A stretch of DNA of 36,771 nt from Selaginella moellendorffii (Eukaryota; Streptophyta; Lycopodiopsida; Selaginellales; Selaginellaceae), in NCBI RefSeq assembly GCF_000143415.4, contig NW_003314288.1, forward strand, positions 1,076,316-1,113,086, read 5' to 3'. The translations under genes were made by a program, and so were the position numbers. Below the pieces are notes generated by a model. That model was not told the DNA's origin and did not search any database. It saw only the letters and a program-made list of their open reading frames with translations. This document shows, one piece after another, positions 11,164-21,920 of this stretch; positions within the stretch are counted from its first letter, which is position 1, and each line of letters starts with the position of its first letter.

Positions 11164-13150
11164 CTTGAATTTGTTTATCTTCTTTGTCGTACTTCTCTAA
11201 TATCGTTTTTAAAATTTGTTGCTATTGTTGTTCTAATTTCTCTTTTTGTATCTCTTCCTTTTTCACTTCTCAATTCTTTTGTTGAAGATCTCTTTCCCGG
11301 ATCTTGATTGGGTCTGGTTTGTGTTTATACATTCAGTTTGCTGAGTTTCTTGACTTGAATGTCAAGGTAAGTTTCCTGAATTTGTGTTTTGCCTAAGTTG
11401 TCTTGAATCAAATGTTATTCTTCATAGATTGCAAGGTCAAGCTCTTACGTCTTGAGTCTTTTGCAAATTTTGATTCTTGCATAAATGCGAAGTCAAGCTC
11501 TTGTGTCTTGAGTGCTCTGCAAGTTTGGTTTTGTCGTATAAATGCAAAGTCAAGTTAGTTTTTTTTGCTTCCTGCAACTCTGTAATGTCTCGTGTCTATC
11601 AAATGAATTCTTGATCTTGTTAGCTTCTTCCGTTAACTCATTTGTTCTGCCTTACACGATGCCTACTATTTCGTGATGGTTTATTTCCCTAATTCCGTAC
11701 TTGGCAGTGTTGTTCAACTTCCCTTTGTCATATAGCATGTTCTCTTTCACGATCAGAGTTGATCACTTTGTGAACTTCTCAAGGTATAGTCTTAATTAAT
11801 ATTCTTGCATTATAAGTTTGAAATCTTGACATAGGATCTCCTAAAATACTCCTTAAATGTTGAAATTTCCTAGACGCACTCTTCCTTGTTGGTTATGAGT
11901 GATATTTATCTCTAAGCTGGGGTTTCAATGTTGGACCTCAATGTCAAAGTTGAAGTTTGTTACTGTATTTAATCTTAGCCCATTATGATTCCATCTTAAA
12001 TTTTTCCTCTCTCAATTCATAATCCTCAAGCTTTCAAGTCGTTCCCTTGAACTTCACTCAAGTTCAGGTTCTTGTTGGTTTCTTGAACTTGAATTCCCAA
12101 TTCGAATTTGTTAATTGCCTTGTCCTTGATTTCTTAATTCTCCAGCTACTCTCGTCCATCCTAAATGATGCTAATATGCTAATAGTATATAGTTCGATAA
12201 GAGTGCTTGTTGGTAGCATTACACCAAGAGGACTTTGAAGAAGTCAATAAAGTAATTCTGCATTCTCTTCAAAATCTCTAAATCTAAGAGTGTCCACAAA
12301 CCAACGAACTTGTGGTTCAAAGGTTCCACACTCTGTTATTGCTATGACTCTCCTCAAATCAGTGTTGAAAACAAGTGTTAATGGTTGAAAAGTTTCATAT
12401 TTATATATGCTTAGGAATTTGATAATTGTTTGTTGAAAGACAATAGCAATACACCAAAATTAGGGTTCTTCGAATTGTAAAGAAATCAAAGTAAATATAT
12501 TTTTCTTTCAACATTTCCTCATTTTTGCATTTTTCCTATTTGCTAGACAATTTGTAAAAGAGTCACAAAATTGTTGTTTAGAGTTTTAGAAAGTAACTAA
12601 AACTTTGTTTCTTTTCTTTTTCTAAACTATCGACACTCTTTTTGATGTTGTTTTCTTGGGCTATTTCTTCTCGTTTCTTTCTTTCTTCCACTGTGGCATT
12701 TTCATCCTTAATTCAAAGTCTTACTTTTTCTTGCTTGCAAGTGTCACGTTGCCATTTTGGATAGCATTACTTGTATGGTTTTGCACAATTTCTAAAACCA
12801 CACAAAAGGTAGTCCTCATATCTTTCTTTGGTCGTTTCTTTGTCACAGATTTTTGGAATATTTTCTTTCTTCAACCTCTCGCCAAAAATGGTTACGCATA
12901 CGCTCCAAATTTTCCACAACTTGGGTGGCTTCAATCTTCAAGTGTTCTTCATCATTTTTGGTCTTACGCTCCATTGTTTTTTTCATTTCTTCATAGTCTT
13001 AAACCATTTTTGTTTTATGGTCTTTTTTTTCTTGATTTTTGGGTCTTTTTCTTCCTATGCCATTTTCTTGTGCGTCTTTGGTCTATTTTCCTTGAAGTTT
13101 TGGGGGAGATAATTGTCTTGGTTTGCTCTATCCCATGAGCTCTTCACGTC
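11164..13150 (-). other. Probable L3 leader; no gene recognised
   Basis: This 2-kb stretch is T-rich on the plus strand and lies between L3 gag and a probable primer-binding site near 13,152-13,175. Long leaders are known in some plant gypsy lineages. The hydrophobic frame 12,656-13,138 (plus) is Phe/Leu/Trp-rich and looks like the translation of a T-rich tract, not a gene. Confidence 0.35.
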
Positions 13151-13151
13151 A

Positions 13152-13690
13152 CCTTATCCCACCGTGATCACCAGTGAAAACTTCTGGATTTTCTAAACTG
13201 GGAGGAAAACATCCACATGAGATCTCCCTAGAAATTTTCAAATCTAATCTAGTCCCTAAATCTAAAACTACACTATGAGAATAGTGCACTTACCTGCTTG
13301 TGCCAATCCAAGTTGAGACCGTGAACACGAGCATGAAGGTGCTAGTCCCACATCTTTGATCCCTTGAAGGTGGTGGGTAAGTAAGACATTGTTATGAAGA
13401 GCCAAAGAGATAGGTAGAATGATGATGTATTGCAATGTATTTTGTATTAAAGTCCTACTTTTATAGTCATTGCTGCTCACGTCAAGGTTAGGAATATAAT
13501 CCTAACCTTGAACCTCTCAAATTTGATTTCCTAAGCTTGAACTTCCAAGCTTGCCTTTTTCCTCTTTCTCTAAATGCCATAAGCACAACTCCATTTGATA
13601 AACAATTTGGCTAACCTTACTTCATGTGGCAAGTGGCTTCCAAGTAATATACAATTTCTCAACTATACTCAATTTATTTATATTTTATTG
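13152..13690 (-). repeat. Possible L3 5' LTR with adjacent primer-binding site
   Basis: On the minus strand a segment ends in TTTTCA near 13,178 and is followed one base later by TGGTGATCACGGTGGGA, which could be a primer-binding site for a tRNA ending in CCA. The stretch at higher coordinates has LTR-like composition. I found no second LTR in the window to fix the ends, so limits are approximate. Confidence 0.3.
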
Positions 13691-13699
13691 CAAGTATCT

Positions 13700-15600
13700 C
13701 TGATATAGAGGCATTCCTCTTGAAACACTGGTATGCAATTGACTTCTGAGGCATGGTGTGAGAGATGGAGACATGTATCTAACAACAATAAAGTTTCCAG
13801 TAGTGATAAAATGAGCTTACCCTTGGGAATTGAAAATACCAAACTATGCACCAACCTGTTGAGAGGTTGCAAGACATAACAATGAAGATGTGCTAGATAA
13901 TAAAGATGGTGGCTATGAGAATGTTAATGCTGTTAGTGCCAATGCAAAGGAGAGTGAAGATGGTAGTGAGAATAACTTGCAAGAAATTCCTTCACGATAG
14001 GAGGAAGAGCAAGTGGAGCAAGAGAACCAAGACGTGCAAAACGTTTTACCATGATGAAGGTATGCAAATCCATATTTAGAGGAACTAACTAACAGTGATG
14101 ATAATTGTTTAAGACAAGCCTGTAACCGAGGAACTTCTTGAGGTATATTTCTCTTAATTTCTCCTATTCTTAGTTCCTCAAAATGGTTGTAACAAAAACT
14201 ATTGAGAGTAACTTCATTCCAGCTCATTTTGATGTCTGAGAAGAGGACTTGGAGGAACTTATATCTACAACATGCCACATGATAGTATGTAAATTTTACT
14301 TAATTTCACATCTTACCTTCCTCTTTTCCCCCTAGATTCGCCTTATTTCTCTAGTGGCATTCTGTGGTGAAATTGGAATCTTTATTAGCTCCTACAGTTC
14401 ATTGATGGTAAGGATGTTAAGAATATGGCTATTTAGCAAAAGTGGGAGCACTTTTGTCAGAAGATCCATAGGCAACCACTCAAGAGAACAAACTTCATGC
14501 TTTTTGACATGCTAGATGGTCTTCCAAACACTAATACTGATGTCCCAAGTTGGAACATTTTGATTAAAGACCACTTGAAGGATGTATTCCTTTTGGCAGC
14601 AATTCTCCTTCACAACTGGTCAAGTTACCTTCATTCTCTTGAATGACCCTAATTGAATGTCCTACCTCATGAGCTATGCGACTCAAGTGAACTTCAATAG
14701 GTTCTCTTCTGAGTGCATCATGGATAGTGTTGGGGTTGAGACCAAAGGCATCCCAGGTGTCGCAAGCATACCAAAGAAGGTAAAAAATCATCTTGTGTTT
14801 TATGTTGTCCCTAAAAATTTTATTATTTAGGTTATGATATGGGTTTATCATGTATTATGCAGAAGAGAACATGAAGGTTTTTGTGAGAGCAAGTGTGTTG
14901 CATGGGTTTTGCCAGGGTATGGTCACTCTATTGACATCATACCAAATCTTGTAGATAATGACATCTGCAACACATTGTCTAGGTAGCAATTCTAATCTTC
15001 ATCAGTGATGCATATCCTACTTGAGCTCTATTGCCTAACTAATAGTGTTGTCATCGATTGCATAGTAGGTAGTGGTTTGATGGTCAAGGTAGCAGATTGG
15101 TGTTTGCAATTAAAGAATATGAGTTCTTCAAATGCTACCTTAGAGGTTTTCACCCTTCTCTATCAATTGCTTCTAGGAGGTAATTTATGATATTTTAAAA
15201 ACTTATATGCAATATATATTTAGTTTTCCTCTATATCACAAATCTCTAATACAATGAGTTTTAGAAGTCTTTCTAGGTATGCATGGCATACCATATGCAA
15301 TATGAGTCTTCCCTTGAATTGAGGAGTCGTATAAAAAAGCTATTTATCAATGATACAATAAAAGAGAGTTGAATGCATCCACTTGTGATGAGAAAAGTGT
15401 GTCACGTGTCATTATAATAATGATAGTGGCAATGTCAAAGATAGTGATAATGATAGTGTCAGTGTCAGAGATAGTTATGATGTCAGTCTGTCAAATTTTA
15501 TAATGACGAGTATGTTACCTATAATTAATACCATTTTTTTTAATTTGGCAGAGGGAGGGATGGACATATCATAGTGTAAGAACTATAGTATAGCTTTAGT
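13700..15600. other. Intergenic, no recognised gene
   Basis: Only short frames in both strands (for example 13,913-14,278 and 14,564-14,851 minus) with no family motif. Plus-strand stretches around 14,400-14,640 read like broken coding sequence (FIDGKDVKNMAI, DMLDGLPNTNTDVPSW), perhaps from an old transposon, but I cannot assign it. 15,410-15,490 holds a short GATAGTGNCA-type tandem repeat. Confidence 0.3.
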
Positions 15601-15609
15601 AGCTATAAC

Positions 15610-15948
15610 TTTAGTAGGGTGGCCTAAAATTACTATATTCAGCATTTGTGGATGTAGTATTACTAATGAAATATTATTCCTCACCATAAAGTGATAAAGC
15701 TATATGTTTTTTACTTTTTTTTATTTTCCTACATATCTATGTATACATATATTCCACACGAGCTCTTGGGCAGTTACAACAATGTTTTAAAAAAGTTCCA
15801 AACCCATGTAGCCTTCTGTCTTATCCAAATAAAAATAGCATATAGGACACTAAAGATAATATATGCTCATTTTTTCAAGAGTTTCAGCTATATTTGGAGT
15901 AAAATTTAAAAAAAAACAATTGACATTGCTCTTGAAGCACATAAGACA
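15610..15948 (+). repeat. Dispersed repeat, intact copy 1
   Basis: From GGGTGGCCTAAAATTACTAT through CATATAGGACACTAAAGATAA and GCTATATTTGGAG to GAAGCACATAAG. The 5' two thirds recur at 16,418-16,695, and the 3' third recurs 13 kb away at 29,765-29,831. This copy therefore represents the uninterrupted state of the site into which the central block inserted. Confidence 0.8.
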
Positions 15949-16417
15949 ATCCATCTCTAGTAGCAATATCTAAAACATTATCTAAAAGAGGGATCTCTTG
16001 TTAAGTCACACTTGAGGCCATAAAAGAAAGAGCCTTATAATGATTGTTCTATAGAGGGAAGGGTGAAATGTTTGTAGAAGTTGGAAATAGAGATGGACAC
16101 TTATATAAGATATATGTGCAAGTAACAAAAACATTCTCCCTAGCCATACTTTATACAAATTGAATTTTGAATGGTGAAAATATCCCTTGTTGGTATTTAT
16201 ACTAAGAAAAGCTCTAGAAGTTTTTGGAAGTCTAGATTTTCAGTCTTGAAAATGGGATTTCAAAATTATAATAGTGTCAAAACTACTTATATTATAGTTA
16301 TATATAATAATGTCTTTATACATCCTAGAATACTTTCTTGAAAATATAAGATTTTCCACTTTACTCATAATTAACTAAACTTTTGAAGAAACTATAACTC
16401 TCATAACTTTCACATTA

Positions 16418-16695
16418 CATTATAAGGTGGCCTAAATATCCTATATTCAACACTCAGTGATGCAATATTCACCAATGGAATATTGTTTTTCACAATGAAA
16501 CTATAGTAGTTATGTGTTTTTAATTCTTTCTTTACTTTTTTATACATCCATACATGCATACCTTCCAAACCCACTCTTAGCCATTTGCAACATTGCTCAA
16601 AAAAATTTACCAAACCCACACAACCATTTATGTTATTTAAATAAAAGTAGCATATGGGACACCGAAGATAATATGTATTTACATCAAACACTCAT
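16418..16695 (+). repeat. Dispersed repeat, copy 2, left part (interrupted)
   Basis: Matches copy 1 from AAGGTGGCCTAAA through CATATGGGACACCGAAGATAA, then stops at TCAT (16,692-16,695), immediately before the left terminal inverted repeat of the 13-kb block. The continuation of the repeat is found at the other end of that block. Confidence 0.8.
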
Positions 16696-16719
16696 AAGCT
16701 CTATTTTGTTAAAGTGGGA
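16696..16719 (+). repeat. Left terminal inverted repeat
   Basis: 24 bases beginning AAGCTCTATTTTG; differs from the right end at one position (T against C). A related ATGGGAC follows at 16,733-16,739, a possible subterminal repeat of the GTGGGA part. Confidence 0.75.
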
Positions 16720-17355
16720 TTTATTCAGTAAAATGGGACTAGGTACAAATTTTCAAGTATTTGAAAATGACGTGAAATTATATGTTTTTTGTCTAGGGGC
16801 TAGACATATCTGGGGCATGGTGACTAGCGCGGTGACTTTGTGTCCAGACTGAGTCCATCTGGTTGTATAATAAATCTCATTGTCAAGGTGAACAAGCCGA
16901 ATCTGAAGCTAAAGAAGAGTGATGGCATGCGCGCACACACTATTTGTTTGTTCATTGAGCGTGTGGTGAGCTTTCCAAGATGAACGTCATTCCTATTAGC
17001 CAGACATATAACTTAATGGTGAGAACATTTAGATATTATTCAATGTTATCTTTTTCTAACGAATCTAATTGTGAAGGTGTAGCAAGAGGCATTGCTAGTC
17101 TGGAGAAGTCATTTAACTCATTTGACCCTTAGTGTATTTTCATGAAACTAAATAACATTCATATTATTAAGGAATTTCTCTAGTACCTTTTTTTTACGAC
17201 ATAGAGGCTTGCATTTTTTTCAAAGGTGATTTAGTAAAAGGCCTAAGGGCACATGCCATTCTATTTCTCAGACCGGTATTAAGATATACTAGTGCAAAGG
17301 GAAAAAGGTATTTGGTGATCAAGTAAATGGCATGAGGGCACACGCCATTATAAGC
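16720..17355. other. Left subterminal region of the transposon
   Basis: No gene recognised. It holds palindrome copies at 16,922-16,943, a partial copy at about 17,239-17,259 and a good copy at 17,327-17,348. A copy of the GTGAACAAGCCGAA repeat lies at 16,882-16,943. The end of the minus-strand gene's last exon lies just to its right. Confidence 0.5.
16882..16943 (+). repeat. CAAGGTGAACAAGCCGAAT repeat unit, copy C
   Basis: Unit: TCAAGGTGAACAAGCCGAAT, then TGAAG, a spacer, then GTGATGGCATG leading into a palindrome copy. The same unit occurs in minus orientation at 18,054-18,166 and 18,221-18,294, so the copies form an inverted pair within the left part of the transposon. Confidence 0.65.
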
Positions 17356-17640
17356 CTAAGCGCTAGTGGACACCTCCTTTTTGGTACTCTCAGCGGTACT
17401 ATCATCCTTCTCCGGGTCAGTTGTTTTGCTTTGGATTGTTGTCTCTGACGTTACTGGGGCGTTCTCGATAGTTGTTAATGTTGCCGTTTGTTCAGAAAAC
17501 TGATCACCTGGAGTATAGTACGGGGAGTTTGGAAAACTTATATATTCTACATCTTCACCTATCTCCTTCTCCATCTCCTTTTCTGCCTCACTTACAGATT
17601 TTGTGCTTGCCATGAGAACGCTCTTCACCCTAAAATATGG
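17356..17640 (-). CDS. Possible last exon of the transposase-like gene (Ser/Thr/Glu-rich tail)
   Basis: An open frame ends at a TAG at 17,356. From its internal Met (17,612) it encodes about 85 residues: an acidic, coiled segment (SEAEKEMEKEIGEDVEY), a Pro/Ser/Tyr patch (SFPNSPYYTPGDQF) and a Thr/Ser/Glu/Lys-rich tail ending KEVSTSA. The composition is coding-like and disordered. It has the same sense as the transposase-like exons and lies about 0.7 kb downstream. Splice-acceptor-like sequences (CCCTTGCAG near 17,682; ATATTTTAG near 17,635) precede it. I could not prove the joining phase, so it could be a separate small gene. Confidence 0.4.
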   Translation of the reverse strand, partial: PYFRVKSVLMASTKSVSEAEKEMEKEIGEDVEYISFPNSPYYTPGDQFSEQTATLTTIENAPVTSETTIQSKTTDPEKDDSTAESTKKEVSTSA

Positions 17641-18053
17641 AGTTCGTTGTGTTATAAAAGGAAACCAACACACACGCTGCAAGGGAATGATGGTACATAA
17701 AGCACGTAAGCCCACAATATGGGTTTATGTGCCATTAATATGGGCCACATGCCATATTATTAGATTTATGCACATGTGATTGGTAAATGCATATGTCACA
17801 TCATCTTTGTTTTACCTCACACACTATATCAGGCCTAATGAACCATATCACATGTGCGCACATGCTATATATATGGAGAAGTATTATGCAAGGATAGAAA
17901 AATTCAATGCATGATTGTGGAGAGCAATGGCATGAAGCCACATGCTAAATAACATTTTAGAGAAAGAATTAAAATAGAAACATGCAAACAGTACTGAGTG
18001 GACCAAGACTTAGAAGTGCACAATTGAATGAGGTATTTCTAATAAATATTTCA

Positions 18054-18294
18054 CTCACCTCATATAGGAATGGCTACCACTCTCAAATGGCGTATCGCCT
18101 CATGCCATCACCTCGCAATTTGTTATAACAATCCGATGAATTCATATTCGGCTTGTTCACCTTGAACTTTAAGTAAGATTTGCTAGAACAACTAAGAATT
18201 TATACTTGTTATTTGTATCATCTCACCTAGGAATGGCGTAAGGCCACATGCCATCACGCCTCCTCTGATTCAAATTTGGATTGTTCACCTTGAA
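18054..18294 (-). repeat. CAAGGTGAACAANCCRAAT repeat, two tandem copies
   Basis: Read on the minus strand, each copy runs TTCAAGGTGAACAA, CCRAATNTGAAT, a spacer, GTGATGGCATG, the rest of the palindrome, then CCTA and GAGGTGAG. Copies occupy about 18,221-18,294 and 18,054-18,166. They lie downstream of the exon ending at 18,341, probably inside or between introns of the minus gene's 3' part. Each contains several GTGAG/GTGAA donor-like sites. Confidence 0.65.
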
Positions 18295-18340
18295 ATAAAA
18301 TACATTAGAAACTTAGTAAAGGAATATTAATGAATCTCAC

Positions 18341-19496
18341 CTTGAACCCGGGTTATGAATGCTCTTGCTACATCTCTTGCATGGTCTGGCAAGGTGATGG
18401 TGGCACTCTGCTTCTGCATCCAACCATGCACAACATTATCCACCGATATGCTCATGCTGGGATCCCTTGGATTCAGCACCCATCTCTTTTCTAGGCAATC
18501 CTTCGTATATCTGGAACTTGGCTTGAACCACTCCACAGTTACATTGAAGGAGTTAGTTTCCGCGTCCTCCTCTGCATCAGTGATGCAGCACCCCACCCAT
18601 ATCATTTGTTTTTTATTACTGGGTCTGACAAGCACGACCATTCCTTTGCAGACCTGTACTGGATTGAATGCTAAATCCGGCTTCTTGTTCCTCGGCCCAC
18701 AATAGTGATCCTCAACATCGTTATTTGTCACTGCATTTCCAGAGGACATTGTTCCGCTACTATTTGGTGCTTTGGGTTCTGGCCAAAAGGACTCTTCCAA
18801 TTCTTCATATACAACTGGCCCATTTTGGATAGCAGATATAATCTTCTCCCAGTATTCGAGCAAAGGCTTGCACCTCTTAAAATAGGATTCTCCACCAAAC
18901 ACCAAGCCCCTCTTCCAGAAGGCAATATGCTGTCTAATCCCGGCCACTATACTTTCCTGGTCTTTGAGTCCATCCGGGTGCATCGGCCGTGGGGAACCCT
19001 GAGGAATCATAGGTTCCCCAGTTATGGGATCTCTCTTGAAGAGTTCAATGCCGTCCACTGGCAGCCACACTGTGTCCCATTCTCTCATCTTGTACCTCAT
19101 CACTGGAGCACCGTCACGCATGCTGAAATGAAATTGAAGAGGCTTGGAGTGGCCAATCAGCGTTTCGGATCCGTCCCTGATGTAGCCTTTTACAAACCCC
19201 TTAAAGTTTGGAACCTCTGTCACAAGTGCAGCTTCAACAGTGCCTTTGATGCAATTTTGGAATTCATCGTAGAGTTGTGGGAGGGTGAGGACATTGGATC
19301 GCCGGAGGGACTCTGCCAGGTGATTGAACATGGCATCGACGTCTTCATGAGTGTGCCCAACCATGAGAAAGCCAAGTGTAACCATTTCAAATATGCCTTT
19401 GGCAACAAGCATCGCCAAGTATGCGAAGACGTACATGTTTTTGTTCTCACTGCCAGCATTGTCTGTTTGGAGCAGAAGATGGGGTGGAAGGCCACA
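18341..19496 (-). CDS. Transposase-like protein, C-terminal exon (DUF7869-type core)
   Basis: This stretch continues, in the same frame, the long minus-strand exon starting at 21,395, after an in-frame TGA (19,499-19,497). It opens with LLLQTDNAGSENKN (first Asp of the second motif) and reaches FLMVGHTHEDVDAMF, a hallmark of DUF7869-type proteins, thought to be RNase H-fold transposase-like domains. The likely catalytic acids are in TDN and HEDVD. The C-terminal 250 residues (FWKRGLVFGGESYFKRCKPL, then MVVLVRPSNKKQMIWVG) are conserved-looking but unassigned. The exon ends with CAA-G before GTGAG at 18,340, a phase-1 donor. Without splicing the frame stops at 18,327. Confidence 0.7.
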
Positions 19497-21395
19497 TCAG
19501 CCGCAAGAACTTCTTTGAGATTTTGCTTCGTCTGGATGAGGCTGTGCATTCACCGGGCGACCAACCTCGTCGGAATGGCATGAGGCCTCACGTGATAACC
19601 CTACAATCTGACGGCCAACATATTCACTGGGATGGCATGGGGCCCCACGCGATACTGCAAGCCTTTGCTCCTCCTCCAGCTGAACCCTGTATGGGGTTCG
19701 ATCGACAAGGGCCTTATGCAAGGGTTGGCCATTCAGCTCAGTCTGTGCACTTTGCAGAGACCTTAAGTGTTTTGCTAGGGACGCAATCATCATGTTTGCA
19801 CCCCTGCCACCCCATAGAGGTACAAAGAAGTTCCCATAGTTCTGGGCACCATGCCCATGAGTGATTATGCCAAACAGAGACACAGGCAACTGCATGGATG
19901 AAGAGATTCCCTTGGGGGCAGGATTGAGTCGAGGTAAGCATGTCTTTTTCTGGTCCATTTTGTCGTGGATGATGCAGAGGTAAGAGTCAGGTCTCTCCAT
20001 GGAGAGAATCCTGTTATGATAATATGCAGTCCTGCAGCTTCTCTGCTCGATGTTGTGGTCGAGCCGCCTTCTAACCAACGTCTCTCGCTCTTGAGCGCTG
20101 CAAGAATTCTTCGACAAAGCCATTTTGATAGCAGTGCACTCGTCACACTTTGAAAAGCTGGAGTACTTTCCTATACTCACATCCCTGAACCTGTTGCTCC
20201 ACAATCTACTAAATCTAGATTGGCTCAGCTTCCTGTAGCCATTACTCTGGAGTTCCCGATTCACATCTTCCAATATGGCCCCCTTGGTATACATGGAAGG
20301 GAGAACTCGTTGGGTGTCTCGTGTTCCATCTTCCAAGAGGCAGGTTTTATGTGGTTGCTGCTCGCTACATGTCTCGACAAACCTCTTGAAGATTGCCTCT
20401 CCATATACAACATGACCCCTGGTTTTGTGAGTACCGTCGTTCCCATGGACTGCCTGTTGAACCCTTTGTTCCTCGAACTCAGTTTTGATTCTGTAGAATG
20501 TGCTTCGAGGGACTCCATAAATGATTTTCCATGCCTTCATGCAGACCAAACCCTTCTGGAAGACCATGCCCCCCACCTGATGTTCTGAAGTATCAACAGA
20601 TGACCGTAATGCCTCATACACAAAATTGCGAGCTGCCTTCCAGGACAATGTCTTGTATCTTGCTCTCTCCTCTTCAATAGCATCCCAATCATCATGTTGA
20701 CAGCACCTCCTCTTGCAACAAGCAACTGTCAAGACCATTCGAACCTCCATCGCCATTTTCTGCCTTTTCGGTTCGTTGCTCAGATCCCTTTGGCTACGCT
20801 TTAGGAAGGTGTACTTTCTTTTCCCATGAAGAGATGTTCTGTCATCAGTTGTAGTGGTGTTTGATTGTGAATCCTTCACATTCTCAAACACTAAGTGCCT
20901 CAATTTCCACCGCACAATGCTTCCAATAGTCAGACTGTTTTCTTCTGTGTCAACAACCTCTAAAATCGCGACTCCAATATCATCCCAGCCCAATTCTTGA
21001 TTAGCAACTGCATCTCTTGGATCGACAACTGTGGCTAAGCCCTCAGCTACCACCTCCCCCTCGGGGTTGTTTAGAAACACCTTTGCCTGAATCCATGTAG
21101 CACGGTTCTTAAGATCCACGGAGGGAACATGCGTCACACTTGCGCTGTCCCCAACATCTGCTTTCTTCTGAAGATTTTTCAAGGCAACAACAACATTTAC
21201 CCCGACGACCATCTCTCCTCGTTCAATAGCGACCATATTCCCATCGAAGACAGTCTCTATTGATACAGCAGCATTGCCTTCCCCAAGCCTTTGACAATAT
21301 ATAACAAAGTTCCGATCCATAGACACAAGGGTCCCTTTTGCAACTCTCTTCCCACCATTCAAAATGTAAACCTTTTCCCCAACCCTGAAGGCCAT
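19497..21395 (-). CDS. Transposase-like protein, N-terminal exon (DUF8039-like, HTH, DUF7869 start)
   Basis: Starts at ATG 21,395-21,393, right after a CTTTCAG acceptor, so the leader is probably spliced. Residues about 8-70 (GGKRVAKGTLVSMD) and 105-150 (GEVVAEGLATVVDPRDAV) look like two DUF8039-type modules, known from plant transposon proteins. A Lys/Arg-rich stretch (190-213) could be a nuclear signal. Residues 285-305 (KAWKIIYGVPRSTFYRIK) look like a helix-turn-helix. CDEC (417-420) and a Cys/His segment to 460 suggest metal binding. IHDKMDQKKTCLPR (476-489), with an acidic catalytic candidate, and HGHGAQNYG start the DUF7869 core. Residues about 575-632 include two translated palindrome copies and end at a TGA in frame with the next exon, so this copy is interrupted or an intron is hidden here. 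Confidence 0.7.
   Translation of the reverse strand: MAFRVGEKVYILNGGKRVAKGTLVSMDRNFVIYCQRLGEGNAAVSIETVFDGNMVAIERGEMVVGVNVVVALKNLQKKADVGDSASVTHVPSVDLKNRATWIQAKVFLNNPEGEVVAEGLATVVDPRDAVANQELGWDDIGVAILEVVDTEENSLTIGSIVRWKLRHLVFENVKDSQSNTTTTDDRTSLHGKRKYTFLKRSQRDLSNEPKRQKMAMEVRMVLTVACCKRRCCQHDDWDAIEEERARYKTLSWKAARNFVYEALRSSVDTSEHQVGGMVFQKGLVCMKAWKIIYGVPRSTFYRIKTEFEEQRVQQAVHGNDGTHKTRGHVVYGEAIFKRFVETCSEQQPHKTCLLEDGTRDTQRVLPSMYTKGAILEDVNRELQSNGYRKLSQSRFSRLWSNRFRDVSIGKYSSFSKCDECTAIKMALSKNSCSAQERETLVRRRLDHNIEQRSCRTAYYHNRILSMERPDSYLCIIHDKMDQKKTCLPRLNPAPKGISSSMQLPVSLFGIITHGHGAQNYGNFFVPLWGGRGANMMIASLAKHLRSLQSAQTELNGQPLHKALVDRTPYRVQLEEEQRLAVSRGAPCHPSEYVGRQIVGLSREASCHSDEVGRPVNAQPHPDEAKSQRSSCG
19498..19690 (-). 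other. Unresolved intron or insertion with two palindrome units
   Basis: Between residues that clearly belong to the core (before 19,690, and after 19,499) lies sequence with two palindrome copies (19,632-19,653 and 19,575-19,596) offset by 57 bases. The 57-base units are themselves similar (translated SRGAPCHPSEYVGR and SRREASCHSDEVGR-like, the second lacking one Tyr codon). No clean GT-AG pair removes the TGA and keeps the LLLQTDN strand. Either the insertion broke the gene or splicing is non-obvious. Confidence 0.5.
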
Positions 21396-21396
21396 T

Positions 21397-21706
21397 CTGA
21401 AAGTGTAGAAAAGAAGTTAAGACCATACAAAAAATGATTGGAGAATGGCCTAAATCATAACATACCAAACAACCTCAATAGCATGAGGCCACATGCCATT
21501 ATTCAAACATGCTATTGACACCAACGTGAAATTTCGCATTCACAAAATTGGCATGAGGCCTCATGCCATCTTGATATACACATAGCTGCAGGCAAGTAAA
21601 AACATACATGACAATATGCTAGCCATGAAATTGCAAGGGCCCAAGATGGCATGTGGCCTCATGCCATTTCTAAATGTGGTCCTAAGCCATTCCATGGTGA
21701 ACATAC
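21397..21706 (-). other. Putative leader intron with three palindrome copies
   Basis: On the minus strand CCTG is followed by GTATGTTC (donor at 21,706) and the tract ends TACACTTTCAG at 21,397, two bases before the start codon. Inside are palindromes at 21,646-21,667, 21,548-21,569 and 21,478-21,499. The plus-strand gene has the same design: one leader intron with three copies. Confidence 0.55.
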
Positions 21707-21761
21707 CAGGAAGCACAAGTGCCAAATATCAAGAGGAAGCGGTAGCCACACCAAAGACAGT

Positions 21762-21920
21762 GCCGCTCGCAACACCGCAACTGCTCGTAGCGCCGCTCGC
21801 ACAAACTGCCACTCGCATAAACTGCCGCTCGCAATGGCGCTCGCAATGCCGCAACCGCTTGTAGACGCATAAACCACAGCTCACAACGCTGCTTACACAA
21901 GCAGCGCTCACTGCGCTCAG
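21762..21920 (-). repeat. Degenerate GCTCGCA repeats in the leader/promoter of the minus gene
   Basis: Plus-strand GCCGCTCGCAACACCGCAAC, CGCCGCTCGCACAAACTGC and several similar blocks of 12-25 bases. A comparable CGCTCGCATCGCG-rich tract lies in front of the plus-strand gene. Confidence 0.6.

Noticed and set aside
12656-13138. A 160-codon Phe/Leu/Trp-rich frame resembling a membrane protein
   Set aside because: The composition follows from a T-rich tract in the retroelement leader; there is no start context and no matching family.
18705-19583. A 292-codon plus-strand open frame
   Set aside because: It lies antisense to the transposase-like exon, whose motifs are on the minus strand; it has no motif of its own.
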